NCBI RefSeq assembly: GCF_006352065.1
Contig: NZ_CP040915.1
Coordinates: 1,054,001 to 1,118,000, forward strand
Direction: 5' to 3'
Origin: Georgenia yuyongxinii
GTDB taxonomy: Bacteria; Actinomycetota; Actinomycetes; Actinomycetales; Actinomycetaceae
Length of the DNA stretch: 64,000 bases
Shown piece after piece: positions 8,890-16,863 of this stretch (its first letter is position 1; the number at the start of each line of letters is the position of its first letter). The translations under genes and the position numbers were made by a program. The notes below the pieces were generated by a model. The model was not told the origin of the DNA, did no database searches, and was given only the letters and a program-made list of their open reading frames with translations.

Positions 8890-9633
8890 CAGGCTGACGA
8901 TCCAGGCCACGACGGCCAGCCCGAGCTGGATCAGCAGCGGCCAGCGCACCGCGGCGCCCGCACCGCCCGGCGCCGCGAGGTAGGCCTCCGCCAGCACCAT
9001 GACCGCCGCGTGGACCACCAGGACGAAGAACGCGGCCACCCGCGGCCACGCGCGCCGGCGCATCATCGTGCGCAGCAGCAGCGCCTCGAGGACCACGACG
9101 AGGGCGATCGCGCCGAGCGAGCCCCAGAAGACCAGGTTCGCCAGCGCCTCGAGGGTGGCGGCGTCCCGTCCGGGGGCGAGGTCGGTGACCGTCTCGAGCA
9201 GCCGCTGCTTGCCGTCGTCCCGATTGAGCCAGGAGAAGCCGACGGCGACGAGGCCGGCCACGAAGCTGAGCAGCCACAGCGTGCGGCTGGTGCGCAGGGC
9301 GCCGGGGGCCTCGACCTCGCGGTGGACAGGCGCGTCCGCCTGGTAGGTCACGGGCGGCCGCTGGGGCGGTCCGGGCTGGCTTCCCGGCTGAGGCGGCCCC
9401 GGCTGCGACGGGGCGACGTGCACCGTCGTCTCGTCACCAAGCGGCTGCGGGCCCGGCACGTTCGACCCCGGAGGCTGCGCCGTCGGGCCTACCGCCGCCG
9501 GCCCTGAGCTCGACGGCGGCTCTGCGGCCGGATCTCGCGGGTCGGGGATTCGTGGGGTGTCGGCCGCGTGACGACCCGCCGGCCCCCCGCGCCGCTGCTG
9601 CCGTGAGAGGTGGGACCCCTGCTCCTCGGACAT
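8857..9633 (-). CDS. Hypothetical membrane protein with four helices
   Basis: 258 residues. The first about 115 residues are hydrophilic, Pro/Gln/Gly-rich and probably disordered. Four hydrophobic segments follow: LLSFVAGLVAVGFSWL, LVFWGSLGAIALVVVLEALLL, AAFFVLVVHAAVMVLAEAYLA and LLIQLGLAVVAWIVSL. The protein ends a few residues after the last helix (ASRWFRA). No known domain is recognised. It converges on the IniC-like gene with a 33-bp overlap, so a link to the dynamin system is possible but rests only on position. Confidence 0.7.
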   Translation of the reverse strand: MSEEQGSHLSRQQRRGGPAGRHAADTPRIPDPRDPAAEPPSSSGPAAVGPTAQPPGSNVPGPQPLGDETTVHVAPSQPGPPQPGSQPGPPQRPPVTYQADAPVHREVEAPGALRTSRTLWLLSFVAGLVAVGFSWLNRDDGKQRLLETVTDLAPGRDAATLEALANLVFWGSLGAIALVVVLEALLLRTMMRRRAWPRVAAFFVLVVHAAVMVLAEAYLAAPGGAGAAVRWPLLIQLGLAVVAWIVSLSPAASRWFRA

Positions 9634-9732
9634 GCGGGCAATCTAACCCGCCCTGCCGTGGTGCGTCCGCCGATCCGGGGAGGCGGGGACATCTGTCCGG
9701 CGATCCGGTTCGGACCCTCGCCCACGACCGGT

Positions 9733-9806
9733 CGTCGAGCGACTGTCGTCGGGCCGGGCGACCGTGGCCCACCACCCTCGCTCGGCCCGACGACCCTCGC
9801 TCGACG
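9733..9806 (-). terminator. Long imperfect hairpin after the DUF885 gene
   Basis: A 35-base left arm (9733-9767) pairs with 9772-9806, with about 30 of 35 positions matching and a 4-base loop. It begins 27 bases beyond the stop of the DUF885 gene, read on the minus strand, and precedes the next minus-strand gene. Most likely a factor-independent terminator. Confidence 0.6.
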
Positions 9807-9832
9807 CGCTACGAGCTCTTAACGACCGAGCG

Positions 9833-11521
9833 CTACACCAGCGCCTCGCGCAGCACGTCGAGGCCGACCGAGCCGATGTCCAGCGCCCGGCGGTGGAACG
9901 CCTTGAGGTCGAGCTCGCCGCCGTCCCGCCGCGCGGCCGTCCCCGCGTCGTCGCGGATCTCCTCCCACAGCCGCTGACCGATCTTGTAGGCCGGGGCCTG
10001 CCCCGGCCAGCCGAGGTACCGGTCCAGCTCGAAGGCGAGGAAACCCTCGGCCATGTTGGCGTTGGCCTTGAGGAAGGGCCACGCCTTGGCGGCGTCCCAG
10101 GTGCCCCCGCCCCACTCGTCGGGGGCCGGCTTGCCCAGGTGCACCCCGATGTCGAGCACCACCCGCGCGGCACGCAGCCGCTGCCCGTCGAGCATGCCCA
10201 TCCGGTCGCCCGGGTCGTCGAGGAAGCCCAGATCGGCCATGAGCCGCTCGGCGTACAGCGCCCAGCCCTCGCCGTGGCCGCTGACCCAGGAGGCCATCCG
10301 CCGCCACATGTTCAGCAGGCCCGAGCGGTAGACGGTCTGCCCGATCTGCAGGTGATGCCCCGGCACCCCCTCGTGGTAGACGGTCGTCTTCTCCCGCCAG
10401 GTGGCGAAGTCGGTCACGCCCGCCGGCACCGACCACCACATCCGCCCCGGGCGGGAGAAGTCGGCGCTGGGCCCGGTGTAGTAGATGCCGCCGGACTGGG
10501 TCGGGGCGATCATGCACTCCAGCCGCCGGACCGGTTCGGGGATGTCGAACTGCGCGTCCGTCAGCGCGGCGACGGCCTCGTCGGAGGTGGCCTGCATCCA
10601 CTCGCGCAGGGCAGGCGTGCCGTGCAGCATGCGGTCGGGGTCCTTGTCGAGCCGGTCCATCGCCTCACGGATGCCGGTCCCCGGGCCGTAGAGCTCCTCG
10701 GCCACCGCCTGCTGCTCCGCGACGACCCGGGCCAGGTCCTCCTGCCCCCAGGCGTAGGTCTCGTCGAGGTCGACGACGGCGCCCAAGAAGTACCGCGACC
10801 ACAGCCCGTAGCGCTCGCGGCCCACGGCGTCGAGCTCCGGGGCGTCGGGGGCGAGCTCCTCGCCGAGCATCCGGGCCAGGTCGGCGTAGGCCTGCCGGGC
10901 GTCACGCGCCCCGGCCTCGAGCTCGGCGGCGAGCGCCCGGTGTGGGGCCTCGCCGTCGGGCTGGGCGCCGGCGGTGAAGGTGGTGAAGAAGGAGGTGTCG
11001 GCGTCGGCGAGCTCGTCGGCCTGCTTCAGGCACGCCTCCACCTGGCGCAGGGCCGCCACGTGGCCGGCGCCGCGGGCGGCGAGGAGGGAGTCCTGGTAGC
11101 CGTCGAGCGCCGCGGGCACGGCGCGCAGGCGTTCGGCGATGGTCTCCCAGTCGGCAGCGGTGGCGGTGGGCATGAGGTCGAAGACCTCGCGCACGGCCTG
11201 GACCGGAGAGGCGATGACGTTCAGCTCGCGGGTGAGCTCGCCGGCGTCGGCCAGCTCGACGGCGACCCCCAGGCGCTCACGCATCGCGGCGTGGGTGACG
11301 CGGTCGACGCCGTCGACCGGCGCGACGGCCTCGAGCTCGGCGAGCGTGGCCCGGTCGAGGTCGGTGCGTGCGGCGAGCCCGGCGGGGGAGAGGTCGGGCA
11401 TCTCGTGGTCGTGGCCGGGCAGGCCCAGACTGGTGGCCTCGAGCGGGTCGAGCGCGATGCGCCGCATGACGTAGGCGTCGGCGACGGCGTCGGTCGGGGT
11501 GGGCTGGCGTGTCTCGGTCAC
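9833..11521 (-). CDS. DUF885 family protein (putative zinc metallopeptidase)
   Basis: 562 residues, the normal length for the DUF885 family. The diagnostic motif HEGVPGHH lies near residues 380-388, where the HExxxxHH-like histidines and glutamate could bind zinc. Conserved downstream features include the WRRMASWVSGHGEGWALYAERL segment and a C-terminal EEIRDDAG region. No signal peptide is seen, so it should be cytoplasmic. The family is generally treated as dipeptidase/carboxypeptidase-like, but substrates are mostly unknown. Monocistronic: its upstream side carries dispersed repeats and its downstream side a hairpin. Confidence 0.85.
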   Translation of the reverse strand: MTETRQPTPTDAVADAYVMRRIALDPLEATSLGLPGHDHEMPDLSPAGLAARTDLDRATLAELEAVAPVDGVDRVTHAAMRERLGVAVELADAGELTRELNVIASPVQAVREVFDLMPTATAADWETIAERLRAVPAALDGYQDSLLAARGAGHVAALRQVEACLKQADELADADTSFFTTFTAGAQPDGEAPHRALAAELEAGARDARQAYADLARMLGEELAPDAPELDAVGRERYGLWSRYFLGAVVDLDETYAWGQEDLARVVAEQQAVAEELYGPGTGIREAMDRLDKDPDRMLHGTPALREWMQATSDEAVAALTDAQFDIPEPVRRLECMIAPTQSGGIYYTGPSADFSRPGRMWWSVPAGVTDFATWREKTTVYHEGVPGHHLQIGQTVYRSGLLNMWRRMASWVSGHGEGWALYAERLMADLGFLDDPGDRMGMLDGQRLRAARVVLDIGVHLGKPAPDEWGGGTWDAAKAWPFLKANANMAEGFLAFELDRYLGWPGQAPAYKIGQRLWEEIRDDAGTAARRDGGELDLKAFHRRALDIGSVGLDVLREALV

Positions 11522-11588
11522 CCGACGAGCCTACGGCCCCCTCCCCGCCGGGCGAGAGGTCACCCTCTCCGCCGCCGGTCACCTGTTC

Positions 11589-11657
11589 CGCGAGATGTCA
11601 TCTTCCGCCACAAGCCAACTTCTCGGCGACATGTCATCTTCTCCGTCAGATGTCACC
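11589..11657. repeat. Dispersed ATGTCA repeat, locus A
   Basis: Contains one orphan box (CGCGAGATGTCATC at 11589-11602) and one full unit (11625-11657) with two ATGTCA boxes exactly 19 nt apart. The 29 bases from 11627 are identical to the first unit of the repeat near 25.1 kb. It lies between the DUF885 start and the methyltransferase stop. Confidence 0.75.
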
Positions 11658-11659
11658 GC

Positions 11660-12448
11660 TCAGCGGCGGCGACCACGGACCGCCCAGGCGCGCGCCGTCA
11701 GCTCGATGGCGCCGTCGGCCGAGGGGTGCAGACGCCGCCGGAGCTCGCGTGCCAGCGCGGGGCGGCGCTCCGGCGTGAGCGAGCCGACGTAGGCCGGCGC
11801 GGGACCCTGTCCGCCGAGGAACGGTGCCCAGAGGTCGTCGAAGTCGGGAAAGTGCGTGCTGACGGTCAGCGGGCGCGACTCCACCCCGTCCAGGCCGGCC
11901 GACCGCCACAGCTCGCCCAGCGGACCGGGCGCGCAGAGCGGGAACCGGTGACGCTCGTCCATCTGCGCGGCACCCGGGTCGACCGTCACGGCAGCGGCCC
12001 AGAACTCGCGTAGCAGCTCCATGCCGCCGGCGTAGTCCCACACGTAGGCGGCGACCCAGCCGCCGCGCCGGGTCACCCGCCGCATCTCGGCAACGGCGGC
12101 TGACGCGTCCGGTAGGAAGTTGACCACGAGGCCGCTCACGCATCGGTCGACGGCGTCGTCGCCCATGGGCAGGGTGGCCGCGTCACCCACCGTGAAGCGA
12201 GCGAGTGGCGAGGCGGTGAGCCGGCGGGCGGTCGCGACGAAGCCGGGTGAGGGGTCGATCGCCAGCACAGCGGAGGGCGCGGCGCCGGTCACGATCGCCG
12301 CGGTGACCGCACCGGTGCCGCAGCCGACGTCGAGCCACTCGAGGCCGTCGGGTGCGCCCAGCCACTCGACGAAGGCGGCTGCGAGCGGGCGGCTCCAGCG
12401 GCCCATGTACCCCTCGTACGCGTCGCCGGCGTCCCACACGTCCGCCAC
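11660..12448 (-). CDS. Class I SAM-dependent methyltransferase
   Basis: 262 residues with a Rossmann-type SAM-binding motif (LEWLDVGCGTGAVTAAI, about residues 37-53), an acidic second strand (VLAIDPSPGF), and the motif around GDAATLPMGDDAVDRCVSGLVVNFLPD. This pattern is typical of the Methyltransf_11/25 group. The substrate cannot be read from sequence. The second half carries a WVAAYVWDYAGGMELLREFW segment common in actinobacterial small-molecule methyltransferases. The gene is alone on its strand, with a repeat element after the stop and a large hairpin upstream. Confidence 0.88.
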   Translation of the reverse strand: MADVWDAGDAYEGYMGRWSRPLAAAFVEWLGAPDGLEWLDVGCGTGAVTAAIVTGAAPSAVLAIDPSPGFVATARRLTASPLARFTVGDAATLPMGDDAVDRCVSGLVVNFLPDASAAVAEMRRVTRRGGWVAAYVWDYAGGMELLREFWAAAVTVDPGAAQMDERHRFPLCAPGPLGELWRSAGLDGVESRPLTVSTHFPDFDDLWAPFLGGQGPAPAYVGSLTPERRPALARELRRRLHPSADGAIELTARAWAVRGRRR

Positions 12449-12531
12449 AGCACGAGCGTACGGGCGGGTCGGTGGGCGGTGCGCGGCGGGGGCCGCGGCG
12501 GCTCGCCACCTGGGGCTGCACCGAGGGCTGG

Positions 12532-12579
12532 TCGGCGGACCGAGGGCTGATGGTCAACCATCAGCCCTCGGTCCGCCGA
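12532..12579 (-). terminator. Perfect 22-bp inverted repeat after accE
   Basis: Arms 12532-12553 and 12558-12579 are exact reverse complements, with loop TCAA. It lies about 110 bases beyond the accE stop and 84 bases before the methyltransferase start on the minus strand. Terminator of the carboxylase operon is the likeliest role. The arms are longer and more perfect than needed for that. A partial extra copy of the arm (CCGAGGGCTG) stands just to the left. Confidence 0.55.
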
Positions 12580-12692
12580 TGCGCCGTCGGCGACCATGGC
12601 ACCGGCGACGCCCCGACAACATGGCACCGGTAACGCCCTCGATGAGAACATCGCACGGGCCACGTCTCAAGAAACCGGCGGAGCGGACGGTC

Positions 12693-13064
12693 TCAGGGGT
12701 GCAGCGACCAGCGCCACGCGCCGGCGTCCGGCGCCGTGGCCATGCCGAGCACACGCGCGCGCTCGCTCCAGCGGCTGCGCACGCACTCGGCTGCCTCGTC
12801 GGGCAGCCCGCCGAGCTCGTCCGCGCGCCCGCGCGCCGCCACGATGCCCGCGACGAGTGCCGCCAGCTCCACCTCGTCCGGCCGGCCGCGCAGCACCCGC
12901 ACCGCGGGCGAGGTCATCAGCGCCGGGCCGGCGTCCAGCGCGGCCCGGTCGGAGGCGTCGAGCGCCGCCGCGACCACGTCGTCCTCCCCGCCCGAGGACC
13001 ACTCGGCCGGGGAGACCGAGGTGGGAGCGTCCTGCGGGGGCATCGCCAGGCCCGACGTGCTCAC
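12693..13064 (-). CDS. accE: Acyl-CoA carboxylase epsilon subunit
   Basis: 123 residues from a GTG that overlaps the accD stop (GTGA). The C-terminal half has the family pattern: [20 protein letters not shown], then a closing AWRWSLHP. The N-terminal about 50 residues are low complexity. In actinomycetes the epsilon subunit binds the beta subunit and stabilises the acetyl/propionyl-CoA carboxylase complex, which supplies malonyl- or methylmalonyl-CoA. The overlap with accD and the match to the short conserved domain make the call firm. An internal ATG (MPPQDAP) is a less likely start. Confidence 0.85.
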   Translation of the reverse strand: MSTSGLAMPPQDAPTSVSPAEWSSGGEDDVVAAALDASDRAALDAGPALMTSPAVRVLRGRPDEVELAALVAGIVAARGRADELGGLPDEAAECVRSRWSERARVLGMATAPDAGAWRWSLHP

Positions 13065-14740
13065 AGCGGGATGTTCCCGTGCTTCTTGGCCGGCCCGCTC
13101 GCGCGCTTGGTGCGCAGAGCGCGCAGCGCCTTGACGACCTGGACGCGGGTGTCGGCGGGGGTGATGACGGCGTCGACGAAGCCCCGCTCGGCGGCCTCCC
13201 AGGGGTTGACCAGCGTCTCCTCGTACTCGGCGACCAGCCGGGCCCGCTCGGCCTCGACGTCGCCGCCCTCCTCGGCGACCTTCTTCAGCGCACCGCGCTG
13301 GAGGATGTTCACCGCCCCGCCGGACCCCATCACGGCGATCTGCGCCGTCGGCCAGGCGAGGTTGACGTCCGCGCCGAGCTTCTTGGACCCCATGACGATG
13401 TACGCGCCGCCGTACGCCTTGCGGGTGATGAGCGTGACCAGCGGGACGGTCGCCTCCGCGTAGGCGTAGATGAGCTTCGCGCCGCGCCGGATGATGCCGT
13501 TCCACTCCTGGTCGGTGCCGGGCAGGAAGCCGGGCACGTCCACGAACGTCAGGACCGGGATGTTGAACGCGTCGCAGGTGCGCACGAACCGGGCGGCCTT
13601 CTCCGCGGCGTTGATGTCCAGCGTCCCGGCCATCTGCTGGGGCTGGTTGGCGACGACGCCCACCGGCCGGCCCTCGACGTGTCCGAACGCGGTGATCATG
13701 TTCGGTGCGTAACCCGGCTGGACCTCGAGCATCTCGTGGTCGTCGAGGACGTGCTCGACGACCACGCGCATGTCGTACGGCTGGTTGTCCGAGTCCGGCA
13801 CGAGCGTGTCGAGCTCGCGGTCGGTGTCGGTCACCTCGAGGGCAGCCTCCGCCTCATCCGCCGAGACCGGCCAGCTCGGCGGCTCGGAGAGGTTGTTGCT
13901 GGGCAGGTAGGACAGCAGGGCGCGGACGTAGTCGACCGCGTCGTCCTCGTCGGCCGCCTGGTAGTGGGCGACGCCGGAGCGCTGGTTGTGGGTGGCCGCG
14001 CCACCGAGCTCCTCGAAGCCCACCTCCTCGCCGGTGACCGCCTTGATGACGTCGGGACCGGTGATGAACATGTTCGAGGTGCCCTCGGCCATGACGATGA
14101 AGTCCGTCAGGGCGGGGGAGTACACCGCGCCGCCGGCGGAGGGTCCCAGGATCAGGGAGATCTGGGGGATCACCCCGGAGGCGGCCACGTTGCGGCGGAA
14201 AATCTCCGCGAACTGCGTCAGCGCCGCGACACCCTCCTGGATGCGGGCGCCGCCGCCGTCGGAGATGCCGATGAGCGGCACCCCGGTGGTCAGGGCCATG
14301 TCCATGACCTTGGTGATCTTCTGGCCGTGCACCTCGCCCAGCGAGCCGCCGAACACGGTGAAGTCCTGGGAGTAGATGCACACCTGGCGGCCGTCGACCG
14401 TGCCGTACCCGGTGACGACGCCGTCACCGGGGATGCGTTTCTTGTCCAGCCCGAAGTTGGACGAGCGGTGGGTGGCGAAGGCGTCGAGCTCGGTGAACGA
14501 GCCCGGGTCCAGCAGGGCCTCGATGCGCTCGCGGGCCGACTTCTTGCCGCGCTTGTGCTGCTTCTCGACGGCGGTGGCGGCGGCGTCGGTCAGGTTCTGC
14601 TCGCGGGCCGCGAGGTCCGCGACCTTGGCCGCGGTCGTCGGCGGCTGCGCGGGGACGGCCGTCGGGGGCGTTGCCGGCGAGTCCCCGGCCGGGCTGGCCC
14701 CGGCAACGGGAGCCGAGAGGTCGATGCTGGAGTCGGTCAC
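13061..14740 (-). CDS. accD: Acyl-CoA carboxylase beta subunit (carboxyltransferase)
   Basis: 559 residues of the biotin-dependent carboxyltransferase family (PccB/AccD5 type). An about 65-residue Ala/Pro-rich N-terminal tail precedes the catalytic fold. Visible family motifs are [31 protein letters not shown] in the first half, and [14 protein letters not shown] and ARIPLV-like [17 protein letters not shown] in the second, together forming the two oxyanion holes. It transfers CO2 from biotin to acetyl- or propionyl-CoA. No biotin-carrier alpha subunit lies in the window; the biotin ligase gene does, about 1.1 kb away. Substrate choice cannot be decided here. Confidence 0.93.
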   Translation of the reverse strand: MTDSSIDLSAPVAGASPAGDSPATPPTAVPAQPPTTAAKVADLAAREQNLTDAAATAVEKQHKRGKKSARERIEALLDPGSFTELDAFATHRSSNFGLDKKRIPGDGVVTGYGTVDGRQVCIYSQDFTVFGGSLGEVHGQKITKVMDMALTTGVPLIGISDGGGARIQEGVAALTQFAEIFRRNVAASGVIPQISLILGPSAGGAVYSPALTDFIVMAEGTSNMFITGPDVIKAVTGEEVGFEELGGAATHNQRSGVAHYQAADEDDAVDYVRALLSYLPSNNLSEPPSWPVSADEAEAALEVTDTDRELDTLVPDSDNQPYDMRVVVEHVLDDHEMLEVQPGYAPNMITAFGHVEGRPVGVVANQPQQMAGTLDINAAEKAARFVRTCDAFNIPVLTFVDVPGFLPGTDQEWNGIIRRGAKLIYAYAEATVPLVTLITRKAYGGAYIVMGSKKLGADVNLAWPTAQIAVMGSGGAVNILQRGALKKVAEEGGDVEAERARLVAEYEETLVNPWEAAERGFVDAVITPADTRVQVVKALRALRTKRASGPAKKHGNIPL

Positions 14741-14802
14741 TCACGACAGGGTAGTTGTCGCTTCCCTATGACCCGTTGCCGGAGGCGTGCGTGTTCGCTC
14801 AC

Positions 14803-14831
14803 GCGCGCTTGTGGGAGTCCCACAAACGCGC
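14803..14831 (-). terminator. Hairpin after sortase operon
   Basis: Inverted repeat GCGCGCTTGTGGGA (14803-14816) with 14818-14831, a single mismatch and a very short loop. It sits just past the stop of the small membrane protein gene on the minus strand and 60 bases before accD. Probable terminator. Confidence 0.5.
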
Positions 14832-14858
14832 GCTGTCGCCGGAGGCTGTCCCGGTGCG

Positions 14859-15017
14859 CTACCCGGCGACCGTGGTCTCGAACAGCCCGAGACCGGTGGT
14901 GACGGCCGGGAACACCCAGACGAACAGGGCCGCCGTCACCGCCGCGACGAGGGTGAGAGCCTGGAGCGCCTTCAGCCACCGCGGGCCGGGCAGCCGCCGC
15001 CAGATCGCGGCGTACAT
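14859..15017 (-). CDS. Small membrane protein paired with class E sortase
   Basis: 52 residues. Its ATG overlaps the sortase stop (ATGA). It has a basic N-terminus (MYAAIWRRLPGPRWLKAL) and one membrane helix (ALTLVAAVTAALFVWVFPAV), followed by a short GLGLFETTVAG tail. Short one-helix proteins of this kind often follow class E sortase genes in actinobacteria. Function unknown; translational coupling suggests it works with the sortase. Confidence 0.75.
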   Translation of the reverse strand: MYAAIWRRLPGPRWLKALQALTLVAAVTAALFVWVFPAVTTGLGLFETTVAG

Positions 15018-15784
15018 CAGGCCACCTCGCCCAGCTCGGCCGGCACGCCGGCCGCGCGAGGGAGCCAGCCGGCGAGCTCGCCGTGGGTGACCCACCGCTG
15101 TGCGGTGCTCCACAGCGGGTGGCACGTGGTGAAGGTGATCATCCGGGCCGTCGCCGCCTCGCCCGGCGCCCCGGGGACGGGGGCGATCACGGAGACCTCC
15201 TCGGGGGCCACTACGCGGTCTGCGGTGACCCGATAGACCAGCCACGCCTCGGCGGTCTCCACCACGATCGGGTCACCCACCCGCAGCTCGTCGACGCGAC
15301 GGAACGCCGCGCCGTAGGTCTGCCGGTGCGCGGCCAGCGCGAAGTTCCCCACGGCGCCCGGCGGTGCCGTGCCCGGATAGTGCCCCGCGGCTCCGGTGTC
15401 GAGCACCGCCCGCGCGTCGACGCCCTCCAGAACGGGGAGCGCGTGGTCGGTGCCCCACCGAGGCACGTGCACGACGGCGAACCCGGTCCCGGCGGGCACC
15501 TCGGCGAGGGTGGGTGGGGCGTCGGTGCGCAGCGGCGAGGCGGGGGAGTCGGCCGGCGTGGCCGGGACGGTCGGGAAGCTGGTCTCGATCGCGACGACGG
15601 CGGCCACCTGCGCACGGCCCCCCGTGACGTCCGTCCACCACACCTGCCACACGACGAACAGGGCGAGCACCGCCGCAGCCGTGATCAGCAGCTCACCCAG
15701 CACCGACGCGCCGCGGTGGGCGCTGACAGGCGCGGTCACCGCCCGCGGTGCCGGCGGTGCGGCCGCGCCGGTGAGTCTGGTCAC
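15017..15784 (-). CDS. Class E sortase
   Basis: 255 residues. A cytoplasmic Ala/Pro-rich tail precedes one membrane anchor (LGELLITAAAVLALFVVWQVWW). The extracellular sortase barrel has the catalytic His in NFALAAHRQTYG, the Cys in TFTTCHPLW and the Arg in STAQRWV, all in the normal order. Class E sortases anchor housekeeping surface proteins through LAXTG-type signals in high-GC Gram-positives. It is coupled to a 52-residue membrane protein. No sortase substrate gene is visible in the window. Confidence 0.92.
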   Translation of the reverse strand: MTRLTGAAAPPAPRAVTAPVSAHRGASVLGELLITAAAVLALFVVWQVWWTDVTGGRAQVAAVVAIETSFPTVPATPADSPASPLRTDAPPTLAEVPAGTGFAVVHVPRWGTDHALPVLEGVDARAVLDTGAAGHYPGTAPPGAVGNFALAAHRQTYGAAFRRVDELRVGDPIVVETAEAWLVYRVTADRVVAPEEVSVIAPVPGAPGEAATARMITFTTCHPLWSTAQRWVTHGELAGWLPRAAGVPAELGEVA

Positions 15785-15862
15785 ATATGGAGGCTAGTTC
15801 TGGTCGGACACCGGTCGTATGGCTTTGGCGAGGGTCGGGGATCGTCGTGGTTGGCTGGAGCC

Positions 15863-16777
15863 ATGCCCGACGACGCAAGCCCTCTGCCGCCCTTCACCCG
15901 TGTGGTCCGCGTGGTGCAGACCGGCTCGACCAACACCGACCTGCGCGAGGCCGTGACGGCGGAGCCCGGCGCCTGGCCCCACCTGTCCGTCCTGGTGGCC
16001 GAGACCCAGGACGCCGGCCGCGGCCGGGCGGGCCGCAGCTGGGACACCGCGCCCGGCACCGCGCTGACGGCCTCGGTCCTGCTGCGCCCGCGCGTGCCGC
16101 CGGGCCGGCTGCCGTGGCTCACGCTGCTGGCCGGGCTGGCGGTGCAGCGGGCGACGGCCGAGCTGACGGGCGTGCGGACCGGCCTGAAGTGGCCCAACGA
16201 CGTCCTCGTTCTGGACGTGGGCGAGGAGGTCGACGGCTGGGGCACCGACCGGAAGGTGGCGGGCATCCTCGCCGAGGCACTCCCAGCCGCGGACTCGCAC
16301 GACGCGGGCCCGCACGCCGCGGGCCCGCACGCCGCGGGCCCGCACGCCGCGGGCCCGCATGCCGGCGCCGGCCACGCCGGGTCGCTCGCCGTCGTCCTCG
16401 GCATCGGGGTCAACGTCGCGCAGACCCGCGATCAGCTGCCGGTGCCGTGGGCGACGTCGCTACGCCTCGCCGCCGACGCTCGAGTCACAACACCCGGCGC
16501 GGAGGAGCTGCTCAGCGCCGTCGGACGGCACCTCGCCGACCTGCTGAGGCGGTGGGAGGCGGCCGCGGGGGACGCGGGTGCCGCCGGTCTCGCGGAGGAC
16601 GTCGCCCGCGTGTGCGTCACCCTCGGCCGTTCGGTGCGTGCGGAGCTGCCCGGCGGGATCGAGGTGACCGGCACAGCAACGGCGCTCGACAACGACGGTC
16701 ACCTCCTCCTGCGGACACCCGAAGGAACTGAGCGGACCGTCCGGGCGGGGGACGTCCGGCACGTGCGGGCGGGCTGA
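15863..16777 (+). CDS. birA: Biotin--[acetyl-CoA-carboxylase] ligase
   Basis: 304 residues from ATG 15863. Biotin protein ligase signature GRGRAGRSW near the N-terminus, GLKWPNDVLV for the active-site strand, and a C-terminal SH3-like domain (GIEVTGTATALDNDGHLLLR). No DNA-binding N-terminal domain is present, so it is not a repressor. It biotinylates the acyl-CoA carboxylase alpha subunit. Oddity: a His/Ala/Gly/Pro repeat insert (AGPHA units, about residues 147-168) separates the KVAGIL strand from the following LGIGVN strand. The frame stays open upstream of 15863, but the sequence there lies antisense to the sortase, so the downstream start is chosen. Confidence 0.92.
   Translation: MPDDASPLPPFTRVVRVVQTGSTNTDLREAVTAEPGAWPHLSVLVAETQDAGRGRAGRSWDTAPGTALTASVLLRPRVPPGRLPWLTLLAGLAVQRATAELTGVRTGLKWPNDVLVLDVGEEVDGWGTDRKVAGILAEALPAADSHDAGPHAAGPHAAGPHAAGPHAGAGHAGSLAVVLGIGVNVAQTRDQLPVPWATSLRLAADARVTTPGAEELLSAVGRHLADLLRRWEAAAGDAGAAGLAEDVARVCVTLGRSVRAELPGGIEVTGTATALDNDGHLLLRTPEGTERTVRAGDVRHVRAG
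16304..16363 (+). repeat. 15-bp tandem repeat inside birA
   Basis: Four head-to-tail copies of GCGGGCCCGCACGCC, the last with one change, encode the AGPHA repeats. The length is a multiple of three, so copy number can change without breaking the frame. Confidence 0.85.
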
Positions 16778-16863
16778 GACCCGTCCACGTGTGTACCGGC
16801 GAGACGTCACCGCGCTCGCTTCCCCCGGGCCAGGTCCCACGTGACGCGCGTTACGCTCGGACG

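Noticed and set aside
15083-15862. N-terminal extension of the biotin ligase frame
   Set aside because: It lies antisense to the class E sortase gene, is Arg/Gly-rich, and BirA homologues start near the ATG at 15863.
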